Positions 1 to 8,296 of a stretch of DNA of 40,132 nt are shown here, one piece after another (within the stretch, counting starts at the first letter, position 1; every line of letters starts with the position of its first letter). The DNA lies in NCBI GenBank assembly GCA_025057275.1, contig JANWXQ010000035.1, forward strand, positions 1-40,132. The letters run 5' to 3'. The stretch is from Chitinophagales bacterium (GTDB lineage: Bacteria > Bacteroidota > Bacteroidia > Chitinophagales > UBA10324). The notes under the pieces were generated by a model, which was given only the letters and a program-made list of their open reading frames with translations, was not told the origin of the DNA and did no database searches. A program made the translations under genes and the position numbers.

Positions 1-69
1 ACGTTGTGGAGCCTTTGGAAACTGGGGTTGCCTGTAAATTGTTTTAGTCGCTTGGGATCGACACCCGCT

Positions 70-96
70 GGGGGGGGCGCCGATGGCGCCGCCCCC
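70..96. terminator. GC-rich hairpin downstream of the fasciclin gene
   Basis: A run of eight G (70-77) leads into a perfect 6-bp stem, GGCGCC (76-81), GAT loop, GGCGCC (85-90). After one bulged G (91), C92-C96 can pair with G71-G75. It lies about 50 nt past the stop of the minus-strand fasciclin gene, so it could end that transcript. There is no T-tract on either side, so calling it an intrinsic terminator is inference. The rest of 1-143 shows no gene. Confidence 0.35.
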
Positions 97-143
97 TTAC
101 GTTCCCCACCCCATCAGCACATGGGACTACGCTTAAGCGCGGG

Positions 144-704
144 CTACATTTTGGGCAACAACACCGCATCGATCACGTGAATGACGCCGTTTTTCTGATA
201 GACGTCGTACACGCTGATGTTGGCTTTGGAACCGTTTTCATCCCATACCATGATGTTGTGCTTGCCGTTCATGGTGAAGCGCAACATGCCGCCCTGAGCG
301 GTTTTCAGTGTTGCCGTGCCTTTACCTTTTTTAATTTCTGCAGTCAGAGCATCAAAGTCGTAGCGGCCGGGCACCACGTGATAGGTAAGCACGGCTGTCA
401 GTTGCGCCTTCTTGTCGGGTTTCATCAGGCTTTCTACTGTGCCGGCAGGAAGATTTTCAAAAGCATCGTTTACGGGGGCAAAAACCGTGAAAGGCCCGGG
501 ACCGGAAAGGGTTTCCACCAATCCTGCTGCCTTAACGGCTGTCACCAGAGTGGTGTGCTGGGCTGAGTTAACCGCATTTTCAATGATGTTCTTTTGCGGA
601 AACATGGCCTCACCGCCAACCATCACGGTGTTATCGGTCATCTGTGCCGTTGCGGCAGCTGTATACAAGCTCAGGAATAAAGTGAAGAATTGATTTTTTC
701 TCAT
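144..704 (-). CDS. Secreted fasciclin (FAS1) domain protein
   Basis: A single FAS1 domain protein of 186 residues. It begins with a short cleavable signal peptide (MRKNQFFTLFLSLYTAAATA). The domain shows the usual landmarks: the first conserved block around FTVFAPVNDAF, the central LTYHVV, and the closing block GVIHVIDAVLLP at the C-terminus. FAS1 domains mediate adhesion or matrix interactions outside the cytoplasm. Small one-domain forms are common in bacteria and their exact role is usually unknown. The open frame extends 22 codons further upstream, but the signal peptide starts at the ATG at 704 with an A-rich leader, so I chose that start. The gene is alone and divergent from the porG-uppS-bamA run. 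Confidence 0.88.
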   Translation of the reverse strand: MRKNQFFTLFLSLYTAAATAQMTDNTVMVGGEAMFPQKNIIENAVNSAQHTTLVTAVKAAGLVETLSGPGPFTVFAPVNDAFENLPAGTVESLMKPDKKAQLTAVLTYHVVPGRYDFDALTAEIKKGKGTATLKTAQGGMLRFTMNGKHNIMVWDENGSKANISVYDVYQKNGVIHVIDAVLLPKM

Positions 705-819
705 AATTTTTGTTTTTAGGTTTTGATGATAGCCTACATACGACGGCGTGTAGCTGTCGGTTTGGTTCATGACGCATTATTTTCATTGGTCTGAATTCAG
801 CCCGTGGCATCACGTAGCG

Positions 820-827
820 TATTTTTG
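820..827 (+). promoter_or_regulatory. -7 promoter element TATTTTTG before the porG-like gene
   Basis: TATTTTTG is an exact match to the Bacteroidota -7 consensus TAnnTTTG. It predicts a transcript start near 834 and a leader of about 33 nt to the GTG at 867. It lies inside the longer open frame that begins at 804, which argues for the downstream start. No good -33 TTG is visible at the right distance. Confidence 0.45.
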
Positions 828-866
828 GAAAAAATATTGGCATTGCCCCGGCGTTGGTTCGTTTCG

Positions 867-1712
867 GTGAATCCGTTCTGGCGCTCAACGGTTTTTGGAC
901 TCCTGCTTGCTTCAGCCTCTGTGGCATACGGCCAGCGATGGGATTACGGCCCCTATGCCGGTGGCACCGGCTATTTCGGAGATTTAAACCTGCACACCAG
1001 CCTTCGTTTCTTCGGACCTGCAGCCGGAGCCTATGTGCGCTACAATTTGGATGAGCGCGTCTCATTCCGGGTCAGCGGAGGCCAAGGACGCATCTGGGGC
1101 GACGATGCCTTTTCACCGGATTACGTGCACCGTGTACGTAATCTCCGTTTCTTTTCACCCATCACCGAAGGCACCCTGCAAACCGAATTCAATTTCCTGC
1201 CGTACTACAATACGAGCAACAGTTCGCACACAGATCCTCATTTGTTCACTCCCTATCTGTTTGCCGGATTTTCGGTGTTTCACTTCAATCCCATGACTCA
1301 TTACGCGGATGAAAAGGTGCTGCTGCAACCTTTGGGTACGGAGGGGCAAGGGTATTCGCAATATCCGGAGCTGAAAAGATACCGCAGAACGAGTACGGCC
1401 TTTGTCATTGGCGGCGGATTCAAATGGCGTGTGGCCCGCCGGATAGGAATGTTTGCTGAAGCCGGAATCCGCAAAACCGCTACCGACTATCTGGATGACG
1501 TCAGCGGCGTATATGCCGATCCGGTGGTCTTGTTCTATGAAGGCAGCCCTATGGTTGCTTACCTGGCCGATCCGTCGGGCGATGTGGCAGGGGAACCTGT
1601 GGGCAAGCCGGGTAAGATGCGCGGTGATGCATCCAAAAACGACGACTACCTGCTGGCCGCGGTTGGTATTTCGTTTACGATTCGGCCCTACCGGTGTCCT
1701 TACAAGGAATAA
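867..1712 (+). CDS. porG: PorG-like outer-membrane protein (DUF6089 family)
   Basis: Outer-membrane beta-barrel protein of the DUF6089 family, which contains Porphyromonas gingivalis PorG, a component of the type IX secretion machinery associated with the PorK/PorN ring. After a signal peptide ending near AYGQ come alternating aromatic/polar strands typical of a small barrel. The start of the mature part (WDYGPYAGGTGYFGDLN) is characteristic of the family. In many Bacteroidota this gene lies directly upstream of uppS-bamA-ompH, as it does here. The frame opens at a GTG at 804, but that form has an atypical N-terminus (MASRSVFLEKILALPRRW). The GTG at 867 gives a normal signal peptide and lies downstream of an exact -7 box. 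Family assignment is confident; the T9SS role is inferred from homology and from a T9SS cargo elsewhere in the window. Confidence 0.78.
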   Translation: MNPFWRSTVFGLLLASASVAYGQRWDYGPYAGGTGYFGDLNLHTSLRFFGPAAGAYVRYNLDERVSFRVSGGQGRIWGDDAFSPDYVHRVRNLRFFSPITEGTLQTEFNFLPYYNTSNSSHTDPHLFTPYLFAGFSVFHFNPMTHYADEKVLLQPLGTEGQGYSQYPELKRYRRTSTAFVIGGGFKWRVARRIGMFAEAGIRKTATDYLDDVSGVYADPVVLFYEGSPMVAYLADPSGDVAGEPVGKPGKMRGDASKNDDYLLAAVGISFTIRPYRCPYKE

Positions 1713-1757
1713 GTCAGAAAGAGCAGAAGCCAATTGGCTAATTTCGTCGGCCGATTT

Positions 1758-2504
1758 ATGCCGCTCATAGATCTGATTGACCGGTCGCGCCTGCCGCAGC
1801 ACATAGCCGTCATCATGGATGGCAACGGCCGGTGGGCCCGGCGACAGGGAGAGGAGCGGATCTTCGGCCATCGCAATGCCATCAGCGCCGTTCGTGCCGC
1901 CACCGAAGGCTGTGCCGAACTGGATATTCCTTACCTGACCCTTTATGCCTTTTCCACTGAAAACTGGTCGCGACCCAAGTATGAAGTAGATGCCTTGATG
2001 GAGCTCATGGTGGAAACCATTCATCGCGAGATGAAGACGCTGATGGAAAACAACATCAGGTTGCAGACTCTGGGCGATCTGAAAGGCCTGCCTGCTAAGT
2101 GCGCGCGTGAACTGGAAGAAGCCATGATGTACAGCCGGCACAATACCGGCCTGACGCTCATTCTGGCTGTCAACTACAGCAGCCAGTGGGAACTGACGCA
2201 GGCCATGCGGCGCATTGCCCAACGGTTGAGCAGCGGCGAAATCAGGCCGGAGGACATCACCGCCCAGACCATTAGCAATTCGCTGCAGACCGCCGGCATT
2301 CCAAATCCTGAACTGATGATACGCACCAGCGGGGAAATGCGACTCAGTAACTTTTTGCTTTGGCAGCTTGCCTATGCCGAACTGTATTTTACCCCTGTGC
2401 TCTGGCCGGATTTCTCTAAAGAAGATCTGTTTGAAGCCATATTGGAATTTCAGAAAAGGGAGCGCCGTTTTGGCATGACCAGCGAACAGATAAGGGCTTT
2501 ATGA
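1758..2504 (+). CDS. uppS: Isoprenyl transferase (undecaprenyl diphosphate synthase)
   Basis: cis-Prenyltransferase that condenses isopentenyl diphosphate onto farnesyl diphosphate to make the undecaprenyl carrier for peptidoglycan and other envelope glycans. The signature IAVIMDGNGRWA has the catalytic Asp at residue 21. The C-terminal RTSGEMRLSNFLLWQ and YAELYFTPVLWPDF blocks bind the homoallylic diphosphate. The 248-residue length is normal. A TTG at 1734 would add eight residues (MANFVGRF), but the ATG at 1758 gives the usual N-terminus just ahead of RLPQHIAVIMDG. The stop overlaps the bamA start by four bases (ATGA), so translation is probably coupled. The gene is co-directional with porG upstream and bamA/ompH downstream. 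Confidence 0.95.
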   Translation: MPLIDLIDRSRLPQHIAVIMDGNGRWARRQGEERIFGHRNAISAVRAATEGCAELDIPYLTLYAFSTENWSRPKYEVDALMELMVETIHREMKTLMENNIRLQTLGDLKGLPAKCARELEEAMMYSRHNTGLTLILAVNYSSQWELTQAMRRIAQRLSSGEIRPEDITAQTISNSLQTAGIPNPELMIRTSGEMRLSNFLLWQLAYAELYFTPVLWPDFSKEDLFEAILEFQKRERRFGMTSEQIRAL

Positions 2505-5005
2505 ACCGAACTGCCCTCCTCGCAGCAGTATGGTTAAGTGGCTTTTCGCTTCAGGCGCAACCTTCAGCCGACTCCCTGATCATGGATTTTGCACAGCCCA
2601 AAGAATATGTGGTGGCCGGCATATCCATTTCCGGTGCCGATTACGCTGACCACAACATCCTCATTGCCATTGGCGGCATTCGACCCGGCGACCGGATTGA
2701 ACTGCCCGGAGAAGCGGTGGCTCAGGCCATACGAAACATCTGGCGCCAGGCCTTGTTTGCGCATGTTGCCGTTTATGTTGATAGCATCAGCGGCCAGGAT
2801 GTGTGGCTACGCTATGCCTTGCAGGAGCGCCCTCGCCTCAGTGGCTTCAGCTTCAGGGGTACACGAAAAAGTGAGGAAAACGAACTGCGCGAAAAAATCA
2901 ATCTGCAGCGCGGCAAAGTAGTGACGGACAATGTGGCCCTCAACACGACCCACCAGATTGCTGTCTATTACCGCAACAAGGGATTTTTTGATGTGGACGT
3001 TCGGGTCAGCCAGCTGCCGGATACCCAGCAGGCCAACAGTGTTCGTTTTCTTATTGAAGTAAACCGGGGCCGCCGGGTAAAAATTGATCAGATCAATTTC
3101 ATCGGCAACGAAGCCTTTTCCGACAGCAGGCTGAAAAAGCTCATGAAAAAAACCAAGGAGAACACCTGGTATCCCTGGTCGGTGTTTACGGTTTCCAAAT
3201 TCGACTCCAAGGAATACGAAAAAGACAAGCAGAAAATTCTGGAGCATTATGCAAGCAAGGGCTATCGTGATATGGCCATCTTGTCGGATACGTTGGAGCG
3301 GAACGCCAAAGGCAATCTGCATCTTTCCCTGACGCTTCGGGAAGGGAGCAAATACTACTTCCGCACGATCACCTGGTCGGGCAACACCAAGTATGCCTCA
3401 ACGTTTCTGGATTCGGTCCTGCGCATCAAACCGGGTGATGTGTACAACGAAACCTACCTGCAACAGCGACTCAACGGCGATCCGCGCGGCGACGACATCA
3501 GCGCCTTGTATATGGATGACGGCTATTTGTTTTTCCGCGTCTATCCGGTGGAAGTGGCTGTGGCCAATGATTCGGTGGATGTGGAAATTCGGATTTTTGA
3601 AGGGTCGCAGGCTTCCATCAACCGGGTAAACATTCAGGGAAATACCAAGACCCACGATCAGGTCATTCGTCGTTCCATCCGCACCCTGCCGGGAAGCAAA
3701 TTCAGCCGTGCCGATGTGATTCGCTCCAACCGCGAAATCGCTTCGCTGGGCTTTTTTGATCCGGAAAAACTGGACATCCGCACCGATCCGCACCCGGATG
3801 AAGGAACGGTGGACCTCACCTACGTGGTGGAAGAAAAGCCTTCGGATCAGGTGGAACTATCGGCCGGGTGGGGTGGGGCCGGCGCCGGCGTGATCGGTTC
3901 GTTGGGATTAAGGTTCAATAACTTTTCTGCCTCTGGCATTTTTGACCCCCGAAGCTGGACCCCGCTGCCCTCCGGTGACGGACAAACTTTTTCCATCCGT
4001 TTTCAAAGCACCGGGCGTCGCTATCAATCGTTTAACATCAGTTTTGTGGAGCCGTGGCTGGGCGGGCGCAAGCCCAATTCACTCAGCCTGGGTACCTATT
4101 TTTCCCGCTTCACCAATAACCTTCCGGCCAGCGATCCCAATTTCGGCAGTCTGGCCACTCTGGGAGGCAGCGTGGGCTACGGCAAACAGCTCAAATGGCC
4201 TGATGACTTTTTTACGCTGGTCTCTTCACTGAACATCGCCAATTATCATTTGAAGAATTATCAGGCCAACTTCTTCATTACCGATGGAAATGCCCTCAGC
4301 ATCAGTGTAAAAGAAACCTTTGGCCGATACTCTTCCGGCCCCGATAACATCTTTCCCCGTTACGGTTCAAACATTTACCTCAGCCTGGCCGTAACGCCGC
4401 CGTATTCGTTTTTCAGTAATAAAGATTACGCCAACCTGCCGCCAGAAGAAAAATACCGGCTCATAGAATTTCATAAGTGGCGCTTCGGTGCACAGTGGTT
4501 TGCCAACCTCACCGGAAAATTGGTTCTGCATGTGAATGCCAAGGGAGGTTATCTGGGCTACTACAACCCGGCCATCGGCACGCCGCCTTTTGAGCGGTTT
4601 CAGGTGGGTGGCGACGGGCTTTCACAAACCTATTCGTTGTACGGTATTGACTTTATCGCCCACCGCGGCTACGATGTGTACACTACCAGCGAGTATGCAT
4701 CCATTTTTAACAAATACACGGCTGAGCTGAGGTATCCGTTTTCTACCAATCCGAGTGCGTATGTTTACGGCATGATCTGGGGCGAAGCAGCCAACGCATG
4801 GTATTCGTTCAGCGAATACGACCCGTTCCAGCTGAAACGCTCGGCCGGGCTGGGATTGCGCGTTTATCTGCCCATATTTGGTATTGTCGGTTTCGATTAT
4901 GGCATCGGATTTGACCGGACAGTCAGTGGCCCCATCAACAACATAGGCGACTTCCTGAACAACTATGGAAAATTCAGCATCGTTCTTGGTTTTGAACCTG
5001 AATAA
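2501..5005 (+). CDS. bamA: Outer-membrane protein assembly factor BamA
   Basis: Omp85-family insertase that folds beta-barrel proteins into the outer membrane. A signal peptide ending near LQAQ is followed by a periplasmic part with successive POTRA repeats (about residues 35-430), visible as recurring pieces such as INFIGNEAFSDSRLKKLMK and VNIQGNTKTHDQVIRRSI. The C-terminal 16-strand barrel covers roughly 450-834. The conserved loop-6 RGY/F motif appears as HRGYD (residues 721-725). The C-terminus is KFSIVLGFEPE rather than ending strictly in an aromatic residue. The start overlaps the uppS stop, and the OmpH/Skp chaperone gene follows after 10 nt, placing the insertase next to its periplasmic client chaperones. 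The 834-residue length is typical for the phylum. Confidence 0.95.
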   Translation: MNRTALLAAVWLSGFSLQAQPSADSLIMDFAQPKEYVVAGISISGADYADHNILIAIGGIRPGDRIELPGEAVAQAIRNIWRQALFAHVAVYVDSISGQDVWLRYALQERPRLSGFSFRGTRKSEENELREKINLQRGKVVTDNVALNTTHQIAVYYRNKGFFDVDVRVSQLPDTQQANSVRFLIEVNRGRRVKIDQINFIGNEAFSDSRLKKLMKKTKENTWYPWSVFTVSKFDSKEYEKDKQKILEHYASKGYRDMAILSDTLERNAKGNLHLSLTLREGSKYYFRTITWSGNTKYASTFLDSVLRIKPGDVYNETYLQQRLNGDPRGDDISALYMDDGYLFFRVYPVEVAVANDSVDVEIRIFEGSQASINRVNIQGNTKTHDQVIRRSIRTLPGSKFSRADVIRSNREIASLGFFDPEKLDIRTDPHPDEGTVDLTYVVEEKPSDQVELSAGWGGAGAGVIGSLGLRFNNFSASGIFDPRSWTPLPSGDGQTFSIRFQSTGRRYQSFNISFVEPWLGGRKPNSLSLGTYFSRFTNNLPASDPNFGSLATLGGSVGYGKQLKWPDDFFTLVSSLNIANYHLKNYQANFFITDGNALSISVKETFGRYSSGPDNIFPRYGSNIYLSLAVTPPYSFFSNKDYANLPPEEKYRLIEFHKWRFGAQWFANLTGKLVLHVNAKGGYLGYYNPAIGTPPFERFQVGGDGLSQTYSLYGIDFIAHRGYDVYTTSEYASIFNKYTAELRYPFSTNPSAYVYGMIWGEAANAWYSFSEYDPFQLKRSAGLGLRVYLPIFGIVGFDYGIGFDRTVSGPINNIGDFLNNYGKFSIVLGFEPE

Positions 5006-5015
5006 AACCCATCGC

Positions 5016-5576
5016 ATGAAAAGAGGCATTTTGATTTGGCTCTGCTTCCTTTGGCCGGCCATCGGATTTTCCCAAAAGGTAGCTTACGTGGATTTGGAAT
5101 ACATCCTGAAAAACATTCCGGAATACCAGGATGCCCAGAAACGTATTGATGACCTTACCGCACAATGGCAAAAGGAAATTGATCAGAAATACGCTGAAAT
5201 AGACCGGTTGTACAAACAGTTTCAGGCCGAACAGGTGCTGCTGACCGAAGACATTAAGGCAAAGCGCCGGCAGGAAATTGAAGAAAAAGAAAAAGCAGCA
5301 CGCGAACTGCAGAAAAAGCGGTTTGGTTATCAGGGGGACCTGTTTCAGAAGCGCCAGGAACTGGTGCAACCCATTCAGGATCGTGTGTACGATGCCATTC
5401 AAAAAACAGCCACTGCACGACAGTACGATTTTGTTATGGATAAATCGGCAGGAACCATGCTGTTGTATGCCAACAGCAAACTGAACATCAGCGACCAGGT
5501 GCTGCAGACCCTGGGCATTACCCCTAAAGCACCCAAGCAGGAAAGCGGCACGCAACAAAAACAAGTGCCCAAGTAA
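5016..5576 (+). CDS. OmpH/Skp-family periplasmic chaperone (first copy)
   Basis: Periplasmic holdase for unfolded outer-membrane proteins. A signal peptide (MKRGILIWLCFLWPAIGFSQ) is followed by the typical KVAYVDLEYILKNIPEY strand. Next is a long, highly charged coiled-coil region (about residues 45-125, rich in K/E/Q), which forms the tentacles of the trimer. The family's closing YDFVMDKSAGTMLLYA segment (about 145-160) precedes a polar tail. The open frame extends upstream into bamA, but the signal peptide fixes the ATG at 5016, 10 nt after the bamA stop. The gene is expected to be co-transcribed with bamA, whose substrates it escorts. It is one of two tandem copies, an arrangement common in Bacteroidota. 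Confidence 0.92.
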   Translation: MKRGILIWLCFLWPAIGFSQKVAYVDLEYILKNIPEYQDAQKRIDDLTAQWQKEIDQKYAEIDRLYKQFQAEQVLLTEDIKAKRRQEIEEKEKAARELQKKRFGYQGDLFQKRQELVQPIQDRVYDAIQKTATARQYDFVMDKSAGTMLLYANSKLNISDQVLQTLGITPKAPKQESGTQQKQVPK

Positions 5577-5614
5577 TCCGAAACCTTACGTTTCTTCAAG
5601 TAGATTTTGTTGAT

Positions 5615-5622
5615 TAGGTTTG
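5615..5622 (+). promoter_or_regulatory. -7 promoter element TAGGTTTG before the second ompH
   Basis: An exact TAnnTTTG match in the 68-nt gap between the two ompH genes. It predicts a start near 5629 and a short leader to the ATG at 5645. It could let the second ompH and murI be expressed separately from bamA. The -33 region holds TTC rather than TTG. Confidence 0.45.
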
Positions 5623-5644
5623 TCGCTTCCAAAAACTGTCCAGA

Positions 5645-6151
5645 ATGAAAAGAATCTATTTACTGCTTGCCGTAATATGTTATTCCTGTGCCACTGCCGT
5701 TTCCCAGCCCCTGAAGGTGGGTCACGTCAATTCGGTTGAACTGCTGCAACTGATGCCGGAAATTAAAAAGGCTGACAGCAGCCTGCTGGCTTATCAAAAG
5801 CAACTGGAAGAAGCCAACCAAACCATGCTCAGCGAGTATCAGGCCAAGCTGACGGAATATCAAAAGGGCGAGGCCACCATGGCTGATGCTATCCGTGAAG
5901 TGAAGCAGCAGGAAATTGCCGATCTGCAACGGCGCATCACCGATTTCCAGCAAACGGCTCAGGATCGCTTTCAGGCAAAAAAAGAGGAACTCTACACACC
6001 CATTTTGAAAAAAGCGGAAGATGCCATTAAAGCCGTTGCCAAGGAAAGCGGCTATTCCTATGTTTTTGACACCAGTGCAGGTGCCGTAATCTATGCGCAA
6101 CCCAGCGACGATATCATGCACCTGGTCAAAAAGAAGCTGGGCCTGAAATAA
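5645..6151 (+). CDS. OmpH/Skp-family periplasmic chaperone (second copy)
   Basis: Second Skp-like chaperone, 168 residues, with a signal peptide ending near CATAVSQ. The N-terminal strand is LKVGHVNSVELLQLMPE, the central part is a charged coiled coil (about 40-120), and the C-terminal YSYVFDTSAGAVIYAQPSDD segment matches the family. It has diverged clearly from the upstream copy, so this is an old duplication, possibly with different clients or partners. It lies 68 nt after the first copy, with its own promoter-like element. The murI gene starts 3 nt after its stop, so those two are surely co-transcribed. Confidence 0.92.
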   Translation: MKRIYLLLAVICYSCATAVSQPLKVGHVNSVELLQLMPEIKKADSSLLAYQKQLEEANQTMLSEYQAKLTEYQKGEATMADAIREVKQQEIADLQRRITDFQQTAQDRFQAKKEELYTPILKKAEDAIKAVAKESGYSYVFDTSAGAVIYAQPSDDIMHLVKKKLGLK

Positions 6152-6154
6152 ATC

Positions 6155-6961
6155 TTGAACGCAGAGCGGCCTATCGGCATTTTCGATTCCGGCATTGGTG
6201 GCCTTACGGTAGCCCGTGCCGTGACGGAATTGCTTCCGCAAGAAACCCTTCTGTATGTGGGCGACACTGCCCATTTGCCTTACGGCGACAAGTCAGCGGA
6301 AGCGGTCCAGCATTATGCCCTGCGAATCGCCAATTTTCTGCTGAACCGCCAATGCAAAGCGCTGGTCATTGCCTGCAACACGGCTTCGGCCGTTGCTTTT
6401 GAAGCGGTAGCCAGCCTGGCCGCCGGTCGTCTGCCGGTTATTAACGTCATCGATCCGGTTGTACAGGCCGTAGCCGCCGACTCCTCGTTGCATAAGGTGG
6501 GCATCATCGGCACGCGGGCCACCATACGCTCTCAGGTGTATGAGCGTAAGCTTCGCCAGTTGCGACCCGATCTGGAAGTAGTGTCGCAGGCAACCGCCCT
6601 GCTGGCCGGCATGATTGAGGCCGGCTTTTATAACAATCAAGTTTCGCATGCCATTATTAAAAATTATTTGCGTTATCCGGATTTTGCCGACATCCAGGCG
6701 ATGATTCTGGCCTGTACGCACTATCCGCTGATCCGGACAGAGATACAGGCTTTTTTCCCTCCGGAAGTACGCATTTTTGATTCAACAGCGCCCGTGGCCC
6801 TGCAACTGGCACATGAACTGGATACCTGGAGCTTGCGGGCTACCGCACGCACCGGTGCGCATCAGTTTTTCGTCACCGATTTCACGGATTCGTTTGAGCA
6901 GACTACGCGTCTGTTTTTTGGGGAAGCGGTTCATCTGGAACCATTGGCCCTTTGGGAATAG
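6155..6961 (+). CDS. murI: Glutamate racemase
   Basis: Interconverts L- and D-glutamate, supplying D-Glu for peptidoglycan stem peptides in the cytoplasm. The N-terminal IGIFDSGIGGLTVA block carries Asp11. The two catalytic cysteines are Cys74 (ACNTAS) and Cys187 (LACTHYPL), with His189 adjacent. The 268-residue length is normal. The start is a TTG at 6155, 3 nt after the ompH stop; no closer ATG keeps the N-terminal motif. The last 59 nt overlap the 3' end of the glycosyltransferase gene on the other strand. Confidence 0.95.
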   Translation: MNAERPIGIFDSGIGGLTVARAVTELLPQETLLYVGDTAHLPYGDKSAEAVQHYALRIANFLLNRQCKALVIACNTASAVAFEAVASLAAGRLPVINVIDPVVQAVAADSSLHKVGIIGTRATIRSQVYERKLRQLRPDLEVVSQATALLAGMIEAGFYNNQVSHAIIKNYLRYPDFADIQAMILACTHYPLIRTEIQAFFPPEVRIFDSTAPVALQLAHELDTWSLRATARTGAHQFFVTDFTDSFEQTTRLFFGEAVHLEPLALWE

Positions 6962-8033
6962 GCACGTTCAGCATTCGGGAAAGAAGATTCATCCAGTCGT
7001 TTTCTGCCGGTAACGACTTCCAGCCGGCATAGTGCTCCGCTTCGGTAAGCGCTTTTTTCAGATTCAGGCGCTTTTGGGGAACAGCATGGCATATACCCAT
7101 CTGCCGCAGCCGGCGGGCCAGATACACTTGTTCCGGCTGGCCGGGAGTGGCGATCAGTACGGCCGGAATGTTGCACCGCTGCAGGTCCATCAATGTGCTG
7201 TAACCCGACCGGCATACGACCATTCGGGATGCGCAAAGCTCCTCTTGCAGTTTCCGGGTGGAAAGAAAATCGGCAACATAGAGGTTTTCGCTTTCTTTTC
7301 TGATTTCATCCGCTGTTCCTCGGGTACCGCGCACGAGCAGCAAGCGGCCCGCTACCTGACGGCTTTGCTTCACCAACTGTTGTTCAAATAGGGTTCGCAT
7401 GGGCTCGGGTCCGGAAAGCAGTAACAGCGCATGCCATTTTTTATTGGTATCCATGCATAGCTGCAGACGCGAAAGGGGGCCAGCATAGTGCAGCGGAATG
7501 CGCAGCCGCACCTGATGGGACAAGCGCCCCGACAGGCCACCGCTTGCACTGCTGTCCGGCACCCAGCATTCACTGAACCGGTTGATCATTCGCTGATTGA
7601 TCCATACCACCAGCGGGCGAAACGGCATCAGATACCAGGGCAACAATATCCGTAGCTGGTGGGTAACGATTATGGATGGACACTTTGTGGTGTGGCAACC
7701 AAAATGATTGTCGGAGATCACCAGGTCAAAAGATTCCTTTTCGAGCAGTTGCAAAAAGTACCGGCGATCCCGATGTAAGGCACGAAACCAACCCATCAGT
7801 TGCCCGAGCACCGACACCACTGCCGGAAGTCCCCGGTAATACTTCATTTCAAAGTCGCTGAACGACACATAACGCAGCCGGGGCAGTTCCTTCTCCATAA
7901 CCCGCCGGGCCGAACCCGATGCAGCTACGGTTACTGATGCGCCGAGCTCTTCCAGCATGCGCGCCACGGCTGTCATGCGCGTGGCATGACCCAGGCCCCA
8001 GTTCAGTGGAACAATCAGCACTTTTTTACCCAT
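6903..8033 (-). CDS. MurG-like glycosyltransferase
   Basis: A 376-residue GT-B fold glycosyltransferase related to MurG and the UDP-sugar transferases. The N-terminal domain starts with KVLIVPLNWGLGHATRM, where GLGHATR takes the place of the MurG glycine loop. The C-terminal domain carries the nucleotide-sugar site, seen in MVVCRSGYSTLMDLQRCNIPAVLIATPGQPEQ. It has no signal peptide, so it should act at the cytoplasmic face of the membrane. Acceptor and sugar cannot be told from sequence; it is probably an envelope glycolipid enzyme. The gene is convergent with murI and overlaps it by 59 nt, so antisense interaction between the two transcripts is possible. Confidence 0.82.
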   Translation of the reverse strand: MGKKVLIVPLNWGLGHATRMTAVARMLEELGASVTVAASGSARRVMEKELPRLRYVSFSDFEMKYYRGLPAVVSVLGQLMGWFRALHRDRRYFLQLLEKESFDLVISDNHFGCHTTKCPSIIVTHQLRILLPWYLMPFRPLVVWINQRMINRFSECWVPDSSASGGLSGRLSHQVRLRIPLHYAGPLSRLQLCMDTNKKWHALLLLSGPEPMRTLFEQQLVKQSRQVAGRLLLVRGTRGTADEIRKESENLYVADFLSTRKLQEELCASRMVVCRSGYSTLMDLQRCNIPAVLIATPGQPEQVYLARRLRQMGICHAVPQKRLNLKKALTEAEHYAGWKSLPAENDWMNLLSRMLNVPIPKGPMVPDEPLPQKTDA

Positions 8034-8077
8034 TCGCCAGCGATTGCAGAAATTTGTTCACCAGAAGCCACCTCGAA

Positions 8078-8227
8078 ATGATCCGTTCAGCAGGCTCCGG
8101 CGCCAAAGTGCTAAAGCTACTTATGTTCCTGTTGCTTGTCCTAACGGTTTCCTGCGCCGCTTCCAAAAAGAAGTGTAAACCCTGTCCGTCGTTTGGATGG
8201 CATTCCAGTCATTTGACTCTGGCCTGA
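8078..8227 (+). CDS. Tiny Cys-rich lipoprotein upstream of feoAB
   Basis: A 49-residue protein with a hydrophobic signal segment and a lipobox (LTVSC, lipidated Cys26). The mature part is only 24 residues and contains CAASKKKCKPCPSFG followed by WHSSH. Two further cysteines (33, 36) form a CxxC motif, and two histidines (42, 45) follow. After processing it would be an envelope-anchored peptide with a possible metal or redox site. It lies 69 nt before feoA on the same strand and is divergent from the glycosyltransferase gene. A weak -7-like GAAATTTG is at 8049-8056. I do not recognise a named family. A role near iron uptake is inference from position and the Cys/His content. Confidence 0.55.
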   Translation: MIRSAGSGAKVLKLLMFLLLVLTVSCAASKKKCKPCPSFGWHSSHLTLA

Positions 8228-8296
8228 ATCCTGACGGCATGTAAAAAGCTATCTTCAGGTCTCCAAGTTTTAAGCGAAGTAATATTGCTGGACTTC

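Noticed and set aside
1155-2222. 355-codon minus-strand frame across the porG-like and uppS genes
   Set aside because: It crosses two unrelated real genes on the opposite strand and has no recognisable domain.
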